Source: Nitrospina sp. UBA6727 (GTDB lineage: Bacteria; Nitrospinota; Nitrospinia; Nitrospinales; VA-1). Taken from it: a stretch of 64,000 nucleotides of DNA. Below are positions 42,113 through 51,210 of the stretch, in pieces. Both the position numbers and the translations under genes were made by a program. The number at the start of each line of letters is the position of its first letter. The first letter of the stretch is position 1. The notes under the pieces were generated by a model. It was not told where the DNA came from. It worked only from the letters and a program-made list of their open reading frames with translations, and made no database searches. The stretch is from NCBI GenBank assembly GCA_002454045.1, contig DKID01000026.1, positions 6,033 through 70,032 of the forward strand, read 5' to 3'.

Positions 42113-43893
42113 GATTGTTTCTCTAATAGCTTGATCAGATTTTCAGATTCGCCGAGTAATCCCTTTGTGCTGTCGCGGGTTGTCGGAGAAAACTGAAGGG
42201 TTGCGCATCTTTCGAGAAGTTTCCGGGTAACTGCGGCTGACTCGTAGCCCGATTCTTTCAGCCGATGTTCCACTTCCTCGGCGGTGATAGCTTTTCCTTG
42301 CAGGTTCAGTTTGTTCCCGACGTACTCCCTGAGAATTTCTGATAGTTTTCGACCAAACTCCTTCGCGGCGGGAAGATCGGAATGCTCCACCGTCGACATT
42401 TTTTTCAAACACCGCGTTGCATTTTTGTAGGCGTTTTGACATCGATAAAAAGCTGCATCATATTTCATCCGCCGCCGCCGTTTAATTATAAGCGCTGAAA
42501 GAATGAAGAGAATCACGGGCGACCCAAGGCCGACCCCTATGAATGCTGGCGAGGAATCGTTTCCGTCATTTTGAAATTTGTTCAGTTCGGTATAGATGGG
42601 GAAAATATCTTTGCCGAGAATTTCAATTTTAGGTTTTCGTGACGGCGTATTTTGTTGTCCGGACTGCACCAAGTTGAGACTTTCTTTTGTCGCCGCAGGT
42701 TTTACGTTTAAGGTAATGGGCTGAGTTCGAACGACGCGGTATTGAACTTTCCCCGGGTCAAAAAAAGTCAGTGAAAATTCAGGCAAGGTTTTGTTCCCTG
42801 ATTCCAAAGGCACCAAGGCAAATTTAAAAGTTTTTTCTCCTGTGACTTGGTTGTTATGAACGGTTTGGTGAAACTCGGGTTTGTCGGGATAGATTTTAAA
42901 ATGGCTTTCTAAATCCGGTTCATCAAAGGTGACATCCTGAACGTTGCCCTTTCCCGAAACGGTCACCGTCAAGGTGGCGGTATCTCCAACTTCAAGATTG
43001 TGTTTGCCAAGTTCTGCGGAAATATTAAATTGCCCGACGATATTTTCAAATCCTTCTGGCACTCCATCAGGCAGAGGTAAAACTTCAATGGAAAGAGGTT
43101 GAGCTCGAAGCACCTTATGTTCGACTCGAGTGCGTCGGCTGAAAAACTGGCCGAAGGGGTCGTCCCGGCTGGAACGGTTTTGCGTGTTGCGGATAAGGTC
43201 TAGTTCAACGCGGGCGGGAGCAATTTTGTGCCGTCCTTTTTTTAAAGGGACGAGGGCTAATGATAATTCCTGCACGTGATACTGAAGTCCGTTAATAACT
43301 TTACTGTATGATTTGGGTTTTCCAAGTTCTTCTTTATGAAACTGAGTTTTGTCGAAAGGCAGATGTAAATTCAGATTTTTGGCGTCAACGCGATGAAACA
43401 AGCGGAAGGTGTAAACCAGTTGTTCTCCAACGTAGGCTTTCTCGCTGGACAAGTTGGCAACAACAAACGCAGTTTTGTTTCCCTCTGTTTCCTGGCTTAA
43501 AGATTTTTGCACCGTAATTTTTATGGGCTGGGTGGAATAAGTTTTTCCGTTTGCCTGCACCCGCGCGGGGCCGATGAAAAATGTCCCCGTGTTCATGGGA
43601 GTCAGCCGATAATTGTGGGTGATGGAAACACTGCGTTGGGTGTTGATGTATCGCGTGGACGAGGAAGTGCCCGCGGAGACGACTCGGAAATCCGGCAAAG
43701 AAGGTAGCTTTGGCGGAGGTGTATTCTGAGTTCCTTGGATGATGATGGAAAGTTGCAGGACATCTTCCATGGTCAAACGATTTTTGTTCACCGTCGCCGC
43801 GACGGAGATATCTTGTCCAAAACTTTGGGGGACGGAGGGCAGTGCGAGAAACAGAAAAAGGCAAATTGTCTTTTTAATTTTGCCCAGAAACAT
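42109..43893 (-). CDS. batD: BatD (oxygen-tolerance family) membrane protein
   Basis: About 594 residues from the ATG at 43893; a GTG two codons earlier is possible. Signal peptide KIKKTICLFLFLALPSVP. Repeated immunoglobulin-like beta domains follow: ISVAATVNKNRLTMEDVLQL, AYVGEQLVYTFRLFHRVDA and LEVGDTATLTVTVSGKGNVQ. One span, GVGLGSPVILFILSALII, precedes RRRRR-like basic residues, and a cytoplasmic helical tail follows. BatD is the large periplasmic member of Bat complexes. It lies two to eight bases after batC. Confidence 0.92.
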   Translation of the reverse strand: MFLGKIKKTICLFLFLALPSVPQSFGQDISVAATVNKNRLTMEDVLQLSIIIQGTQNTPPPKLPSLPDFRVVSAGTSSSTRYINTQRSVSITHNYRLTPMNTGTFFIGPARVQANGKTYSTQPIKITVQKSLSQETEGNKTAFVVANLSSEKAYVGEQLVYTFRLFHRVDAKNLNLHLPFDKTQFHKEELGKPKSYSKVINGLQYHVQELSLALVPLKKGRHKIAPARVELDLIRNTQNRSSRDDPFGQFFSRRTRVEHKVLRAQPLSIEVLPLPDGVPEGFENIVGQFNISAELGKHNLEVGDTATLTVTVSGKGNVQDVTFDEPDLESHFKIYPDKPEFHQTVHNNQVTGEKTFKFALVPLESGNKTLPEFSLTFFDPGKVQYRVVRTQPITLNVKPAATKESLNLVQSGQQNTPSRKPKIEILGKDIFPIYTELNKFQNDGNDSSPAFIGVGLGSPVILFILSALIIKRRRRMKYDAAFYRCQNAYKNATRCLKKMSTVEHSDLPAAKEFGRKLSEILREYVGNKLNLQGKAITAEEVEHRLKESGYESAAVTRKLLERCATLQFSPTTRDSTKGLLGESENLIKLLEKQS

Positions 43894-43900
43894 TTTCACT

Positions 43901-44665
43901 TTACCAGTCGTTCCCTTGATATGAGGATTTTGTTTTTCCGGCTTGCATGCGGCTGATGCTTTTTAAATCTTCGGTGAGTCTTCCCAATATCCGCTCGGCT
44001 TCCCGCTCAGAGATTTCATCCTCCGCTGCGGGCTCTTCACTTTGCTTGGGTGGTTCCGTGTTATTTTTTTCGCCGTCATTATTTTTCGTTGACGGCGGCT
44101 GATTCGCGGCTTGTTGGTCTTCGTTCTGTTCCCGGTTTCCCCCTTGTTTTTTTTCGGAAGAGGGACCGCCGTCTTCGTTTTTCTGATCGCCTTCGTCGGA
44201 ATTTTGTTTCCGGTCTTCTTTCTTCTTTAGTTGTTCGCGGACATACTCCAGATTAAATTTGGCGTCCATGTCATCAGGGTCAAGCGTCAAAACTTTTTTG
44301 TAGGCTGCCGCGGCTTTTTTAAGTTCCCCCAACTTCACCAGAGTATTGCCGGCGTTGTAGATTGAATTTTTCATGATGCCTGAATTCTTTTCGTCTAAAG
44401 AGGAACGGGTGAAAGCTTGAAGTGCCTCCAGAAAATTACCGTCCTTATAGTGAGCGTTTCCCTGATTGTAGGCTATGCGCGAATCGTTCGGGCGGTCTGC
44501 GTACGCGGAGGAAAAACTTTTTCCGGCGGCGTTAAACTTTCCTTCGTGATACTGGGAGATGCCTTCTTGAATTTTGGAATCTACCGATTCCGCAAACCCG
44601 GTCCGGGGCAGAGCGGCAGAAAATATAAGGGCGAGGGGGATTACGGCGTGACGAATCCGAACCAT
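43901..44665 (-). CDS. batC: BatC-like TPR protein
   Basis: 254 residues from the ATG at 44665. The longer upstream frame would bury the signal peptide RIRHAVIPLALIFSAALP. TPR repeats run from ISQYHEGKFNAAGKSFSSAY through KLGELKKAAAAYKKVLTLDP. The rest is a charged Gln/Asn/Glu/Lys-rich stretch ending EREAERILGRLTEDLKSISR, as in BatC. Periplasmic or membrane-associated. Lies between the BI-1 family gene and batD. Confidence 0.88.
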   Translation of the reverse strand: MVRIRHAVIPLALIFSAALPRTGFAESVDSKIQEGISQYHEGKFNAAGKSFSSAYADRPNDSRIAYNQGNAHYKDGNFLEALQAFTRSSLDEKNSGIMKNSIYNAGNTLVKLGELKKAAAAYKKVLTLDPDDMDAKFNLEYVREQLKKKEDRKQNSDEGDQKNEDGGPSSEKKQGGNREQNEDQQAANQPPSTKNNDGEKNNTEPPKQSEEPAAEDEISEREAERILGRLTEDLKSISRMQAGKTKSSYQGNDW

Positions 44666-44744
44666 GATTTTGGAAATTGGAGCGTCGGTGTTCCCATCTC
44701 CGGCGCGCTGGGAACCGTACAAATTAAAATGGTCGGCCTTCAAC

Positions 44745-45446
44745 TTACCTTCTGTCTCCCATTAATCTCAGAAGCATGAGGAACAAGTTGATGAAGTCCA
44801 AGTAAAGGGTTAGGGCTCCGCGGATAGCTTCTTTCGTGTCTTCGTCGGTGCCTTCGTTTCCGAGAATATTCATCTCTTTAATTTTTTGCGTATCGTAGGC
44901 GGTCAAGCCCACAAAGATGAGTACTCCAGCGTAGGTGATGATCATGTGCATCGCGGTGCTTTGCATGAACATGTTCACTACAGAAGCAATGATGATGCCG
45001 ATGAGTCCCATGAACAGGAAGCTTCCCCACGAAGTCAGATCTTTTTTCGTCGTGTAACCGTACAGGCTCATCGCGCCAAATGTACCCGCCGTAACCATGA
45101 ACGTGGAGGTGATGGACGCGGAAGTATAAACTACGAAAATAAAAGAAAAGGTGATGCCGGTCAGGCCCGCATAGAGCATGAAAACACCAGTCGCTTGACT
45201 TACGCTCATCTGCATGACTCGTGATGCCAACCAGAAAACCAGCCCGATCTGAACAATCATAAGAACAATCGGCATGATGGGATTGCTAAAAATAATGTTC
45301 ATGATTGCTTCGTTGTTGGAAATATAAAAAGCCATGAAGCCAGTTATCGCCAGTCCCGCCGTCATCCAGTTGTAGACGCGTACCATGAATCGCTGTTGCT
45401 CCGCGGCATGGGCATCCGCGCTCATTGCTCTAAATGAATCTTGCAT
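44745..45446 (-). CDS. Bax inhibitor-1/YccA family membrane protein
   Basis: 233 residues with seven hydrophobic spans. Family signatures: FMVRVYNWMTAGLAITGFMA, MLYAGLTGITFSFIFVVYTS, FGAMSLYGYTTKKDLTSWGS and the terminal LTAYDTQKIKEMN followed by LTLYLDFINLFLMLLRLMG. Members form pH-sensitive Ca2+ leak channels or interact with FtsH. Its position between batB and batC is unusual for these operons. Spacing of 67 bases from batB and about 80 to batC leaves open whether it has its own promoter. Confidence 0.93.
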   Translation of the reverse strand: MQDSFRAMSADAHAAEQQRFMVRVYNWMTAGLAITGFMAFYISNNEAIMNIIFSNPIMPIVLMIVQIGLVFWLASRVMQMSVSQATGVFMLYAGLTGITFSFIFVVYTSASITSTFMVTAGTFGAMSLYGYTTKKDLTSWGSFLFMGLIGIIIASVVNMFMQSTAMHMIITYAGVLIFVGLTAYDTQKIKEMNILGNEGTDEDTKEAIRGALTLYLDFINLFLMLLRLMGDRR

Positions 45447-45513
45447 TATTTTTTCCTTTCGTATTTTTTGAAACCATCGCCGTGTTTATTTTACCAAAAT
45501 CAGGCGGCGGAGG

Positions 45514-46524
45514 TTAGACAAAACTCTTGGCGGGTTTTCTTCCCGTTAGATAAGTTTCGATGACTAGGCAAAGTAATGCCGCAAAAATAAACCATTGGAA
45601 ACGTTCCTGCCAAATTTTGCGATGCTCCGATTTAAGATCTTTTTGCGCGATGTGTTTTTTAATTTGGTCTTTGTAAATAGTTTTCAAATCGATGTCCCCA
45701 GTGACGGAGCGGACGTAACTGCCTTCCGTCGCCAACGCTATCTTCTGCAATGTGGTCTCATCCAGTTTTGAGAGGATGACTTCCCCTCGCTGATTTTTTC
45801 TGAACCCGCCGTTGGCAGATGGACTCGGCAAGGGGGCGCCGATTTCTCCTCCGATTCCGATCGCGTATATTTTTACGCCCTGACTTTTCGCCGACCTCGC
45901 CGCCGCCAATGCTTTGCCCGTTTGGTCTTCCCCATCGGTTATCAAAATTAAGGCCTTGGATTTTTTGTCTTGCGTGCGAAACGCTTTGATGGAAGTTTCG
46001 ATGGCGTTGCCGATGGCGGTTCCTTGCACGGGAATCAATTGCGTATCAATGGCGGAAAGAAATATTCTTGCGGCGTTATAATCGAGAGTCAGAGGACACT
46101 GGACGAAGGCGGTTCCAGCAAAAGCCACCAGCCCGATTCGATCGCCTTCCAACATGTTAAGAAGATCGGAAATTTTTCGCTTCGCTCTCTCGAGCCGATT
46201 TGGTTTTATGTCTTCCGCCAACATGCTGCTGGAAACATCCAAGGCGACGATGATATCGACTCCCCGCTGATGCAGGTCTTCCCAATGGTAGCCCCACCGC
46301 GGCGAAGTGGTCGCCAGTAAGAGGAACGCGACCGCCAGAAAAATAAAAATGATTTGAGCGCGGCGCAATTTTTTTACTTCAGGGCTCACCAGTCTGGGGA
46401 GCAAAAGGTCGCCGCAAAATTTGCTGGCGAGTTGCTGCTTTTTTTTCATTCCCCATAGCATGAAGAGGAGCAATGGAATCAGGAACCATAATAGATGAAA
46501 GTAAACGGGTTCGCCAAATCGCAT
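45514..46524 (-). CDS. batB: BatB, VWA-domain membrane protein
   Basis: 336 residues. Two N-terminal spans (LLWFLIPLLLFMLWGM and IIFIFLAVAFLLLATTSPRW) are followed by a von Willebrand A domain with complete MIDAS motif VDIIVALDVSSSMLAEDI, GLVAFAGTAFVQCPLTLDY and ILITDGEDQTG. A C-terminal span, FIFAALLCLVIETYLTG, closes the protein. Located three bases after batA, a paralogue. Bat VWA proteins are thought to assemble with MoxR-type ATPases. Confidence 0.93.
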   Translation of the reverse strand: MRFGEPVYFHLLWFLIPLLLFMLWGMKKKQQLASKFCGDLLLPRLVSPEVKKLRRAQIIFIFLAVAFLLLATTSPRWGYHWEDLHQRGVDIIVALDVSSSMLAEDIKPNRLERAKRKISDLLNMLEGDRIGLVAFAGTAFVQCPLTLDYNAARIFLSAIDTQLIPVQGTAIGNAIETSIKAFRTQDKKSKALILITDGEDQTGKALAAARSAKSQGVKIYAIGIGGEIGAPLPSPSANGGFRKNQRGEVILSKLDETTLQKIALATEGSYVRSVTGDIDLKTIYKDQIKKHIAQKDLKSEHRKIWQERFQWFIFAALLCLVIETYLTGRKPAKSFV

Positions 46525-46527
46525 GGT

Positions 46528-47520
46528 TTAAGGAATCCTCCTCAAAAAAGAATTAGAGAGACCGATTTCCAGCAAAATAAAAATGATTGCCGGTACCAAA
46601 AAATAATAGAAAAGTTCTGTGTATTCCGAATGGTCGATTATTTTGACCGCCGACTTTTCCATTGCGTCGATCTGCGCGTAAATATTTTTTAGGGATTCTA
46701 AATCGGCAGCGCGGAAATATTCGCCGCCGGTAATCTGAGATATTTTCTTGAGCGTCGTTTCGTCAACATCTACTTCTTGATAGACGTAGCGTTGACCGAA
46801 TATGGAGTTGACCAAGAAAGGCGCCTTGCCTTTCGTGCCGACGCTGATGGTGTGGATTTTTATCCCGAAAGTTTTCGCTGTCCGGGCGGCTTGAAGGGGG
46901 AGCAGGGAACCGGCATTGTTCCTACCGTCGGTCAACAGAATGATGACTTTGGATTTTGATTCCAAATCTTTGAGTCGTTTTACCGCGATGCCTATCGCCG
47001 AACCAATTGCCGTGGAGTCTCCCGCCATGCCAATTTCCAACTTGCGCAAAAATGATTGCAGGATGTCGTGGTCGAGAGTCAACGGACATTGGGTGTAAGC
47101 CTGTTCTCCAAAGACGACCATGCCGACGCGGTCGTTGCGACGATTGTCGATGAAGTTGGAGACCACTCCTTTTACCACGGCGAGCCGAGTGATGCGTTTT
47201 GCATCTTCAATAAAGTCCAGCGCGCGCATGCTTCCCGATGTATCCAGCGCCAGCATGATGTCAACTCCGGTCGACAGAATTTCCGTGCTCTTGTGTCCTT
47301 CTTGCGGGCGAGCCAACGCGATGATCAAGAGAGCCAGCACCAAAAAGCGAAGCGCCAGAGGAAGCCCATCGTAAAAATCAATCCTGGATGGGCGCAGAGT
47401 TTTCAAGGTGACGGTGGACGAAAAATGTATGGCCGCCTTCTTCCTTTTTTGCAGAGCAAGCAGGGGAAGTCCTAACAGAAACAGCAAGAGCCACGGGTCT
47501 TGAAATTGAAAAAAGTTCAT
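46528..47520 (-). CDS. batA: BatA, VWA-domain membrane protein
   Basis: 330 residues. N-terminal spans LLLFLLGLPLLALQK and LALRFLVLALLIIALARP flank an RPQEGHKST-type segment typical of BatA. The MIDAS motif is GVDIMLALDTSGSMRALDFI, then GMVVFGEQAYTQCPLTLDHD and VIILLTDGRNNAG. The C-terminal span is LFYYFLVPAIIFILLEIGL. Lies between the BatD-like small protein gene and batB. Confidence 0.93.
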   Translation of the reverse strand: MNFFQFQDPWLLLFLLGLPLLALQKRKKAAIHFSSTVTLKTLRPSRIDFYDGLPLALRFLVLALLIIALARPQEGHKSTEILSTGVDIMLALDTSGSMRALDFIEDAKRITRLAVVKGVVSNFIDNRRNDRVGMVVFGEQAYTQCPLTLDHDILQSFLRKLEIGMAGDSTAIGSAIGIAVKRLKDLESKSKVIILLTDGRNNAGSLLPLQAARTAKTFGIKIHTISVGTKGKAPFLVNSIFGQRYVYQEVDVDETTLKKISQITGGEYFRAADLESLKNIYAQIDAMEKSAVKIIDHSEYTELFYYFLVPAIIFILLEIGLSNSFLRRIP

Positions 47521-47587
47521 GGTGGGTTACTGCCTTTTTCTACTACGGTGCAGCCGTCCGACTTCGCCGCGTTAGAAAAATGCCGCG

Positions 47588-48580
47588 TCATTGCTGGGGA
47601 GCAGGGGGGCATGCTTCCTGAACAAAGTTGATGACGGATTGCATTTCATCTCGTCCTTCCGCTTGTCTCGCCTTGGCAAATTTAACGCGATCGGTTTGCA
47701 TCAAGATTGTCCGCGCCTGAAGTTTTAGGTTTTCGCTGAGGTCGGGGAAGTTTTTGAAATGGTCCGTAATTTCTTCCGTGGTCCATTCGCGCGCCGGAAA
47801 TTGGTAACGGTTTTCCAAGTATCTGCGAAAGATTTCCGACAACTCGAAAAAATAATCTTGAATTCGTCCGACCCGAATCCACCCTTTGTCGCGGAGCGCC
47901 GCAAGTTCTTTGTGTATCAATTGCTCTGGAGTTAATGCCGACACGGCGGCGGAACTAAGTTGACGGGATGGTCGCGACGATTTCCATCTGCGCGACGCAA
48001 AGATGAATAATCCTGAGAGGGCGAACGCCGCCAACGCCATCCAGAAATAGTGAATCCACGGCGCGGATATTTCTTCCAATGGTTTGATGTCGCGCACCCC
48101 ATCGGGGCTTCCGTGTGTGGCGAGAAGCGACTGCACCTCCACGGTCGTCGCCGCGGCGATGATGGTTCCCCGAATGGTTTTCCCGGATTCTTTTTGGTCC
48201 GGCGCATCGAAAAAGACGGTGGTGGGAGAAAGCGTCAACTTGCCAACGTCATCGACACGAAGTTTGTACCAGTAGTCGTTGACGATTTGCCCGTTGATTG
48301 TCCGCGGCGGACTTTCTCCTTTTTCGATAAACTCCAAACCGTTTGCAAGTTTGATGTCGGGAGCCGACGGGCGGATGTCCGCGTCATGCTTGACGGCGAC
48401 GGTGTAAGTCGCCACATCGCCAAGAGTGAGCGCGTCGGGCGTGATGTGAGTGGTGACGGAAATCGGCTGCGAATTTTCATCGGCGATGGCAAGCGAGGCG
48501 GCGCAGACTAAAATGAAAAGTTGGACGGGGAAGAAAAAAACTTCCGCCGCGAACGTCATCGGTGAAATTATATTTTTCAT
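47588..48580 (-). CDS. BatD-like / DUF4381-type membrane protein of the MoxR operon
   Basis: 330 residues. Signal peptide AEVFFFPVQLFILVCAASLA, one beta domain (ITPDALTLGDVATYTVAVKH to FDAPDQKE), then a span WIHYFWMALAAFALSGLFIF and a helical cytoplasmic tail with LTPEQLIHKELAALRDKGW and FELSEIFRRYLENRYQFPAR. This beta-domain/TM/helical-tail order is that of short BatD-like proteins near MoxR-DUF58. The WTTEEI segment recurs in related tails. Its start overlaps the stop of the preceding gene. Confidence 0.78.
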   Translation of the reverse strand: MKNIISPMTFAAEVFFFPVQLFILVCAASLAIADENSQPISVTTHITPDALTLGDVATYTVAVKHDADIRPSAPDIKLANGLEFIEKGESPPRTINGQIVNDYWYKLRVDDVGKLTLSPTTVFFDAPDQKESGKTIRGTIIAAATTVEVQSLLATHGSPDGVRDIKPLEEISAPWIHYFWMALAAFALSGLFIFASRRWKSSRPSRQLSSAAVSALTPEQLIHKELAALRDKGWIRVGRIQDYFFELSEIFRRYLENRYQFPAREWTTEEITDHFKNFPDLSENLKLQARTILMQTDRVKFAKARQAEGRDEMQSVINFVQEACPPAPQQ

Positions 48581-49041
48581 TGGTCGGGAATTCCGCCGCG
48601 AATTTTTTTAAGACATGCATTGATGCGCGAAGTTAGCATTTTATTCGAACCCAAAACTTCAGCGCGAAACAACCAGACCAAAGCTTGCGGGCAGTCGTCG
48701 AGGTCGGCATATAAACGCCCCACGGTTTGCGCCGCTTCCGCCCTTTGCGTTGCGTCGATTTTTTCCGTCTCCCATATTTTGATGAATTGGTCGATGGCTT
48801 GTTTTTTTAAACCAGAGTTCATCAGCCGCGTTCCCACCTTCTGATATTCATCAATCAGGTTGGAGTTTGGCGCGGACTCTCGAACGGCCGCCGAGTTTTT
48901 TGGGAAGATGAATTGGTTGCTTGCGAGTTTGCTGAGCAAGGCTACGAAAGCCAGAAGAGTCAGTGCCGTGAGGATGATGATAACTATTTTTAGTTTTTTG
49001 CTGACACCATCGGTCGGGATGAGTTTGGGGTTTTGATCCAT
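48577..49041 (-). CDS. Single-span membrane protein with TPR-like helices
   Basis: 154 residues. An N-terminal span, LKIVIIILTALTLLAFVALL (residues 17-36), precedes a periplasmic helical region: LIDEYQKVGTRLMNSGLKKQ and AAQTVGRLYADLDDCPQALV, which reads like two degenerate TPR units. Not recognised as a named Bat protein. Overlaps the next gene by four bases and follows the DUF58 stop by one base, so it is a member of the operon. Confidence 0.72.
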   Translation of the reverse strand: MDQNPKLIPTDGVSKKLKIVIIILTALTLLAFVALLSKLASNQFIFPKNSAAVRESAPNSNLIDEYQKVGTRLMNSGLKKQAIDQFIKIWETEKIDATQRAEAAQTVGRLYADLDDCPQALVWLFRAEVLGSNKMLTSRINACLKKIRGGIPDQ

Positions 49042-49042
49042 G

Positions 49043-49990
49043 CTAGTGTTTTTTTCCGCGCATCTTAAAATAGCGGATGATGGGTTCCGTCAAAGAATGG
49101 TTCGTGAAAATTTCGATGGTGTCGATACCTATGGAATGGAAATAAGTTTTTCGTTCCCGCCTTTTTTCCTGAAACTGTTTGGCGTACTGCCGGGTCATTT
49201 CGTCGTCGCTGGTGTCCACCGATAAAGTTTCGCCCGACTCGGCATCTTCGAGTTGAATCAAGCCGACATTCGGCAGGATTTCCTCCCGTTGGTCGGCGAT
49301 GCTAATGGCGACCAAATCGTGTTTTTGTTTTGCTAGTTTCAATTTTGCTTCGTAGTTGTCATCTTGAAAGTCGGAAATTAAAAACGCGGTGGCTCTTCGT
49401 TTCTGAATATTCAAAAGATATTCGAGGGGCAGGGAAAGGTTGGTGCCTTTTCCTTCCGGCTTAAAGTTGAGGATGGTGCGGATGATATTCCAGATATGGG
49501 CTTTGCCTTTTTTAGGTGGGATGGTGTGCTCGATTTTATCCGAAAACACAATCAACCCAATCTTGTCGTTGTTTTTGATGGCGGCGAAAGCGAGGATTGA
49601 TGCGACCTCGGCGGAAACTTCATTTTTAAGTTTCTCGGCGGAACCAAACTCGCCGGAAGAACTCACGTCAACCAAAAGTATGAGAGTTAATTCGCGTTCT
49701 TCTTTGAACTCCTTGATGAAAGGTTGATTCATTCTGGCGGTCACATTCCAGTCGATTAACCTGACGTCATCGCCGGGCTGATATTCTCGCACCTCGCTGA
49801 ATTCCATTCCCCGTCCTTTGAACGCGGAGACATATTCCCCCGCCATGATGTCGTTGACCAGATGGTTGGTCTTTACCTGAATGGCTTTGATGCGTTGCAA
49901 TAGTTCGGGCGAAAGATTTCTATCTTGCTCTGCCGTCGGCGTTGGTTCGCGGAACCAATCCTTGATTGTTTGCGTCATCGTCATAACCAA
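49043..49990 (-). CDS. DUF58-domain protein of the MoxR operon
   Basis: 315 residues, soluble. The core is FSEVREYQPGDDVRLIDWNV then TARMNQPFIKEFKEERELTL and a VWA-like strand, LILLVDVSSSGEFGS, with RATAFLISDFQDDNYE later. DUF58 proteins regularly follow moxR and precede batA in these operons and may recognise substrates of the ATPase. ATG start two bases after the moxR stop. Confidence 0.93.
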   Translation of the reverse strand: MVMTMTQTIKDWFREPTPTAEQDRNLSPELLQRIKAIQVKTNHLVNDIMAGEYVSAFKGRGMEFSEVREYQPGDDVRLIDWNVTARMNQPFIKEFKEERELTLILLVDVSSSGEFGSAEKLKNEVSAEVASILAFAAIKNNDKIGLIVFSDKIEHTIPPKKGKAHIWNIIRTILNFKPEGKGTNLSLPLEYLLNIQKRRATAFLISDFQDDNYEAKLKLAKQKHDLVAISIADQREEILPNVGLIQLEDAESGETLSVDTSDDEMTRQYAKQFQEKRRERKTYFHSIGIDTIEIFTNHSLTEPIIRYFKMRGKKH

Positions 49991-49992
49991 TT

Positions 49993-50985
49993 TTATGGAA
50001 CCTCAACGGTGTCGAATATTTTTTTAAGAATGTCGTCGGGCGTTACATTCTCCGCCTCCGCCTCGTAAGTGAGGATGATCCGGTGCCTCAACACATCCAT
50101 GCCGATGCTTTTAATATCGTGCGGGACGACGTAACCTCGCCCTTGCAAAAAGGCAAAAGCTTTTGCGCATCGGTTCAAAAATATGGATGCCCGTGGCGAC
50201 GCGCCGTATTGGATCATTCCTTGCAGGGAAGATATCTGGTTGCCCGCCGGGTCGCGTGTCGCCGCAACCAAATTGATGATGTAGTCTTGCAGATTTTCAT
50301 CGATGTATATTTCGTTGAACACTTTCCGCGCTTGCAGAATTTTCGCAGGAGACACCACCTGTTTGACTTGATAAATATCGTTGGTGGCGGACATTCTCTG
50401 CATGATAATTTTTTCTTCCTCCTTCGTGGGGTAATCAATATGAAGTTTAAACATGAACCGGTCTACCTGAGCTTCCGGCAAAGGATAGGTGCCTTCTTGT
50501 TCAATCGGGTTTTGAGTGGCAATCACCATGAATGGTTCTTCAAGTTTGAAGGTTGCGCCGGCGATGGTGATTTGTCTTTCTTGCATGGCTTCAAGTAGAG
50601 CACTTTGGACTTTGGCGGGTGCGCGATTGATTTCATCCGCGAGAATGATGTTGGCGAAAAGGGGACCTTTCTTAATATCGAACTCACCGGTTTTAGGTTG
50701 ATATATCTGCGTCCCCAATAGATCAGCCGGCAACAAGTCGGGAGTAAATTGAATGCGTTTGAAGTCGGCTTTTACGGATTGCGCCAAAGTTTTTACCGCG
50801 GTGGTTTTAGCAAGTCCCGGCACTCCCTCCAAAAGAATATGTTCGCCGGTCAACAATCCAAGTATCAACCGCTCGGTCAGATATTTTTGTCCTACGATGA
50901 TTTGTTCCAATTCGTGAAAGAGGGCAGGGAGAAATTCACTGGCATGGCTAATGCGTTCTGTAATTTCGTCGATATTTTTTGACAT
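49993..50985 (-). CDS. MoxR-family AAA+ ATPase
   Basis: 330 residues from the ATG at 50985 with GAAGGTAG upstream; the longer frame has no ribosome site. Walker A GVPGLAKTT, Walker B NIILADEINRAPAKVQSALL, sensor region FMVIATQNPIEQEGTYPLPE and EAQVDRFMFKLHIDYP, and the C-terminal helical lid with YGASPRASIFLNRCAKAFAF. A chaperone-like ATPase that likely acts on the VWA partners downstream. First gene of the Bat operon, divergent from the LRR gene. Confidence 0.95.
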   Translation of the reverse strand: MSKNIDEITERISHASEFLPALFHELEQIIVGQKYLTERLILGLLTGEHILLEGVPGLAKTTAVKTLAQSVKADFKRIQFTPDLLPADLLGTQIYQPKTGEFDIKKGPLFANIILADEINRAPAKVQSALLEAMQERQITIAGATFKLEEPFMVIATQNPIEQEGTYPLPEAQVDRFMFKLHIDYPTKEEEKIIMQRMSATNDIYQVKQVVSPAKILQARKVFNEIYIDENLQDYIINLVAATRDPAGNQISSLQGMIQYGASPRASIFLNRCAKAFAFLQGRGYVVPHDIKSIGMDVLRHRIILTYEAEAENVTPDDILKKIFDTVEVP

Positions 50986-51210
50986 ACTTACTACCTTCGA
51001 TTTGTGTAAATGAGTGATAGATGGAGGAGCAACAATGAAGAACGGTTCAAGAGAGTTTATACAAAAATACAATAAAATAAGTCGCAAGAGAATTAAATTT
51101 TTTTTGATTGTTTCTCTACAACATCATACAAAGGAGTGTTATCATGCGACCGCGCTCGGGGCGGGCGACCCTTATATTTCCTACGCTGAATTTTTCTGGA
51201 GCAGGTGCGA

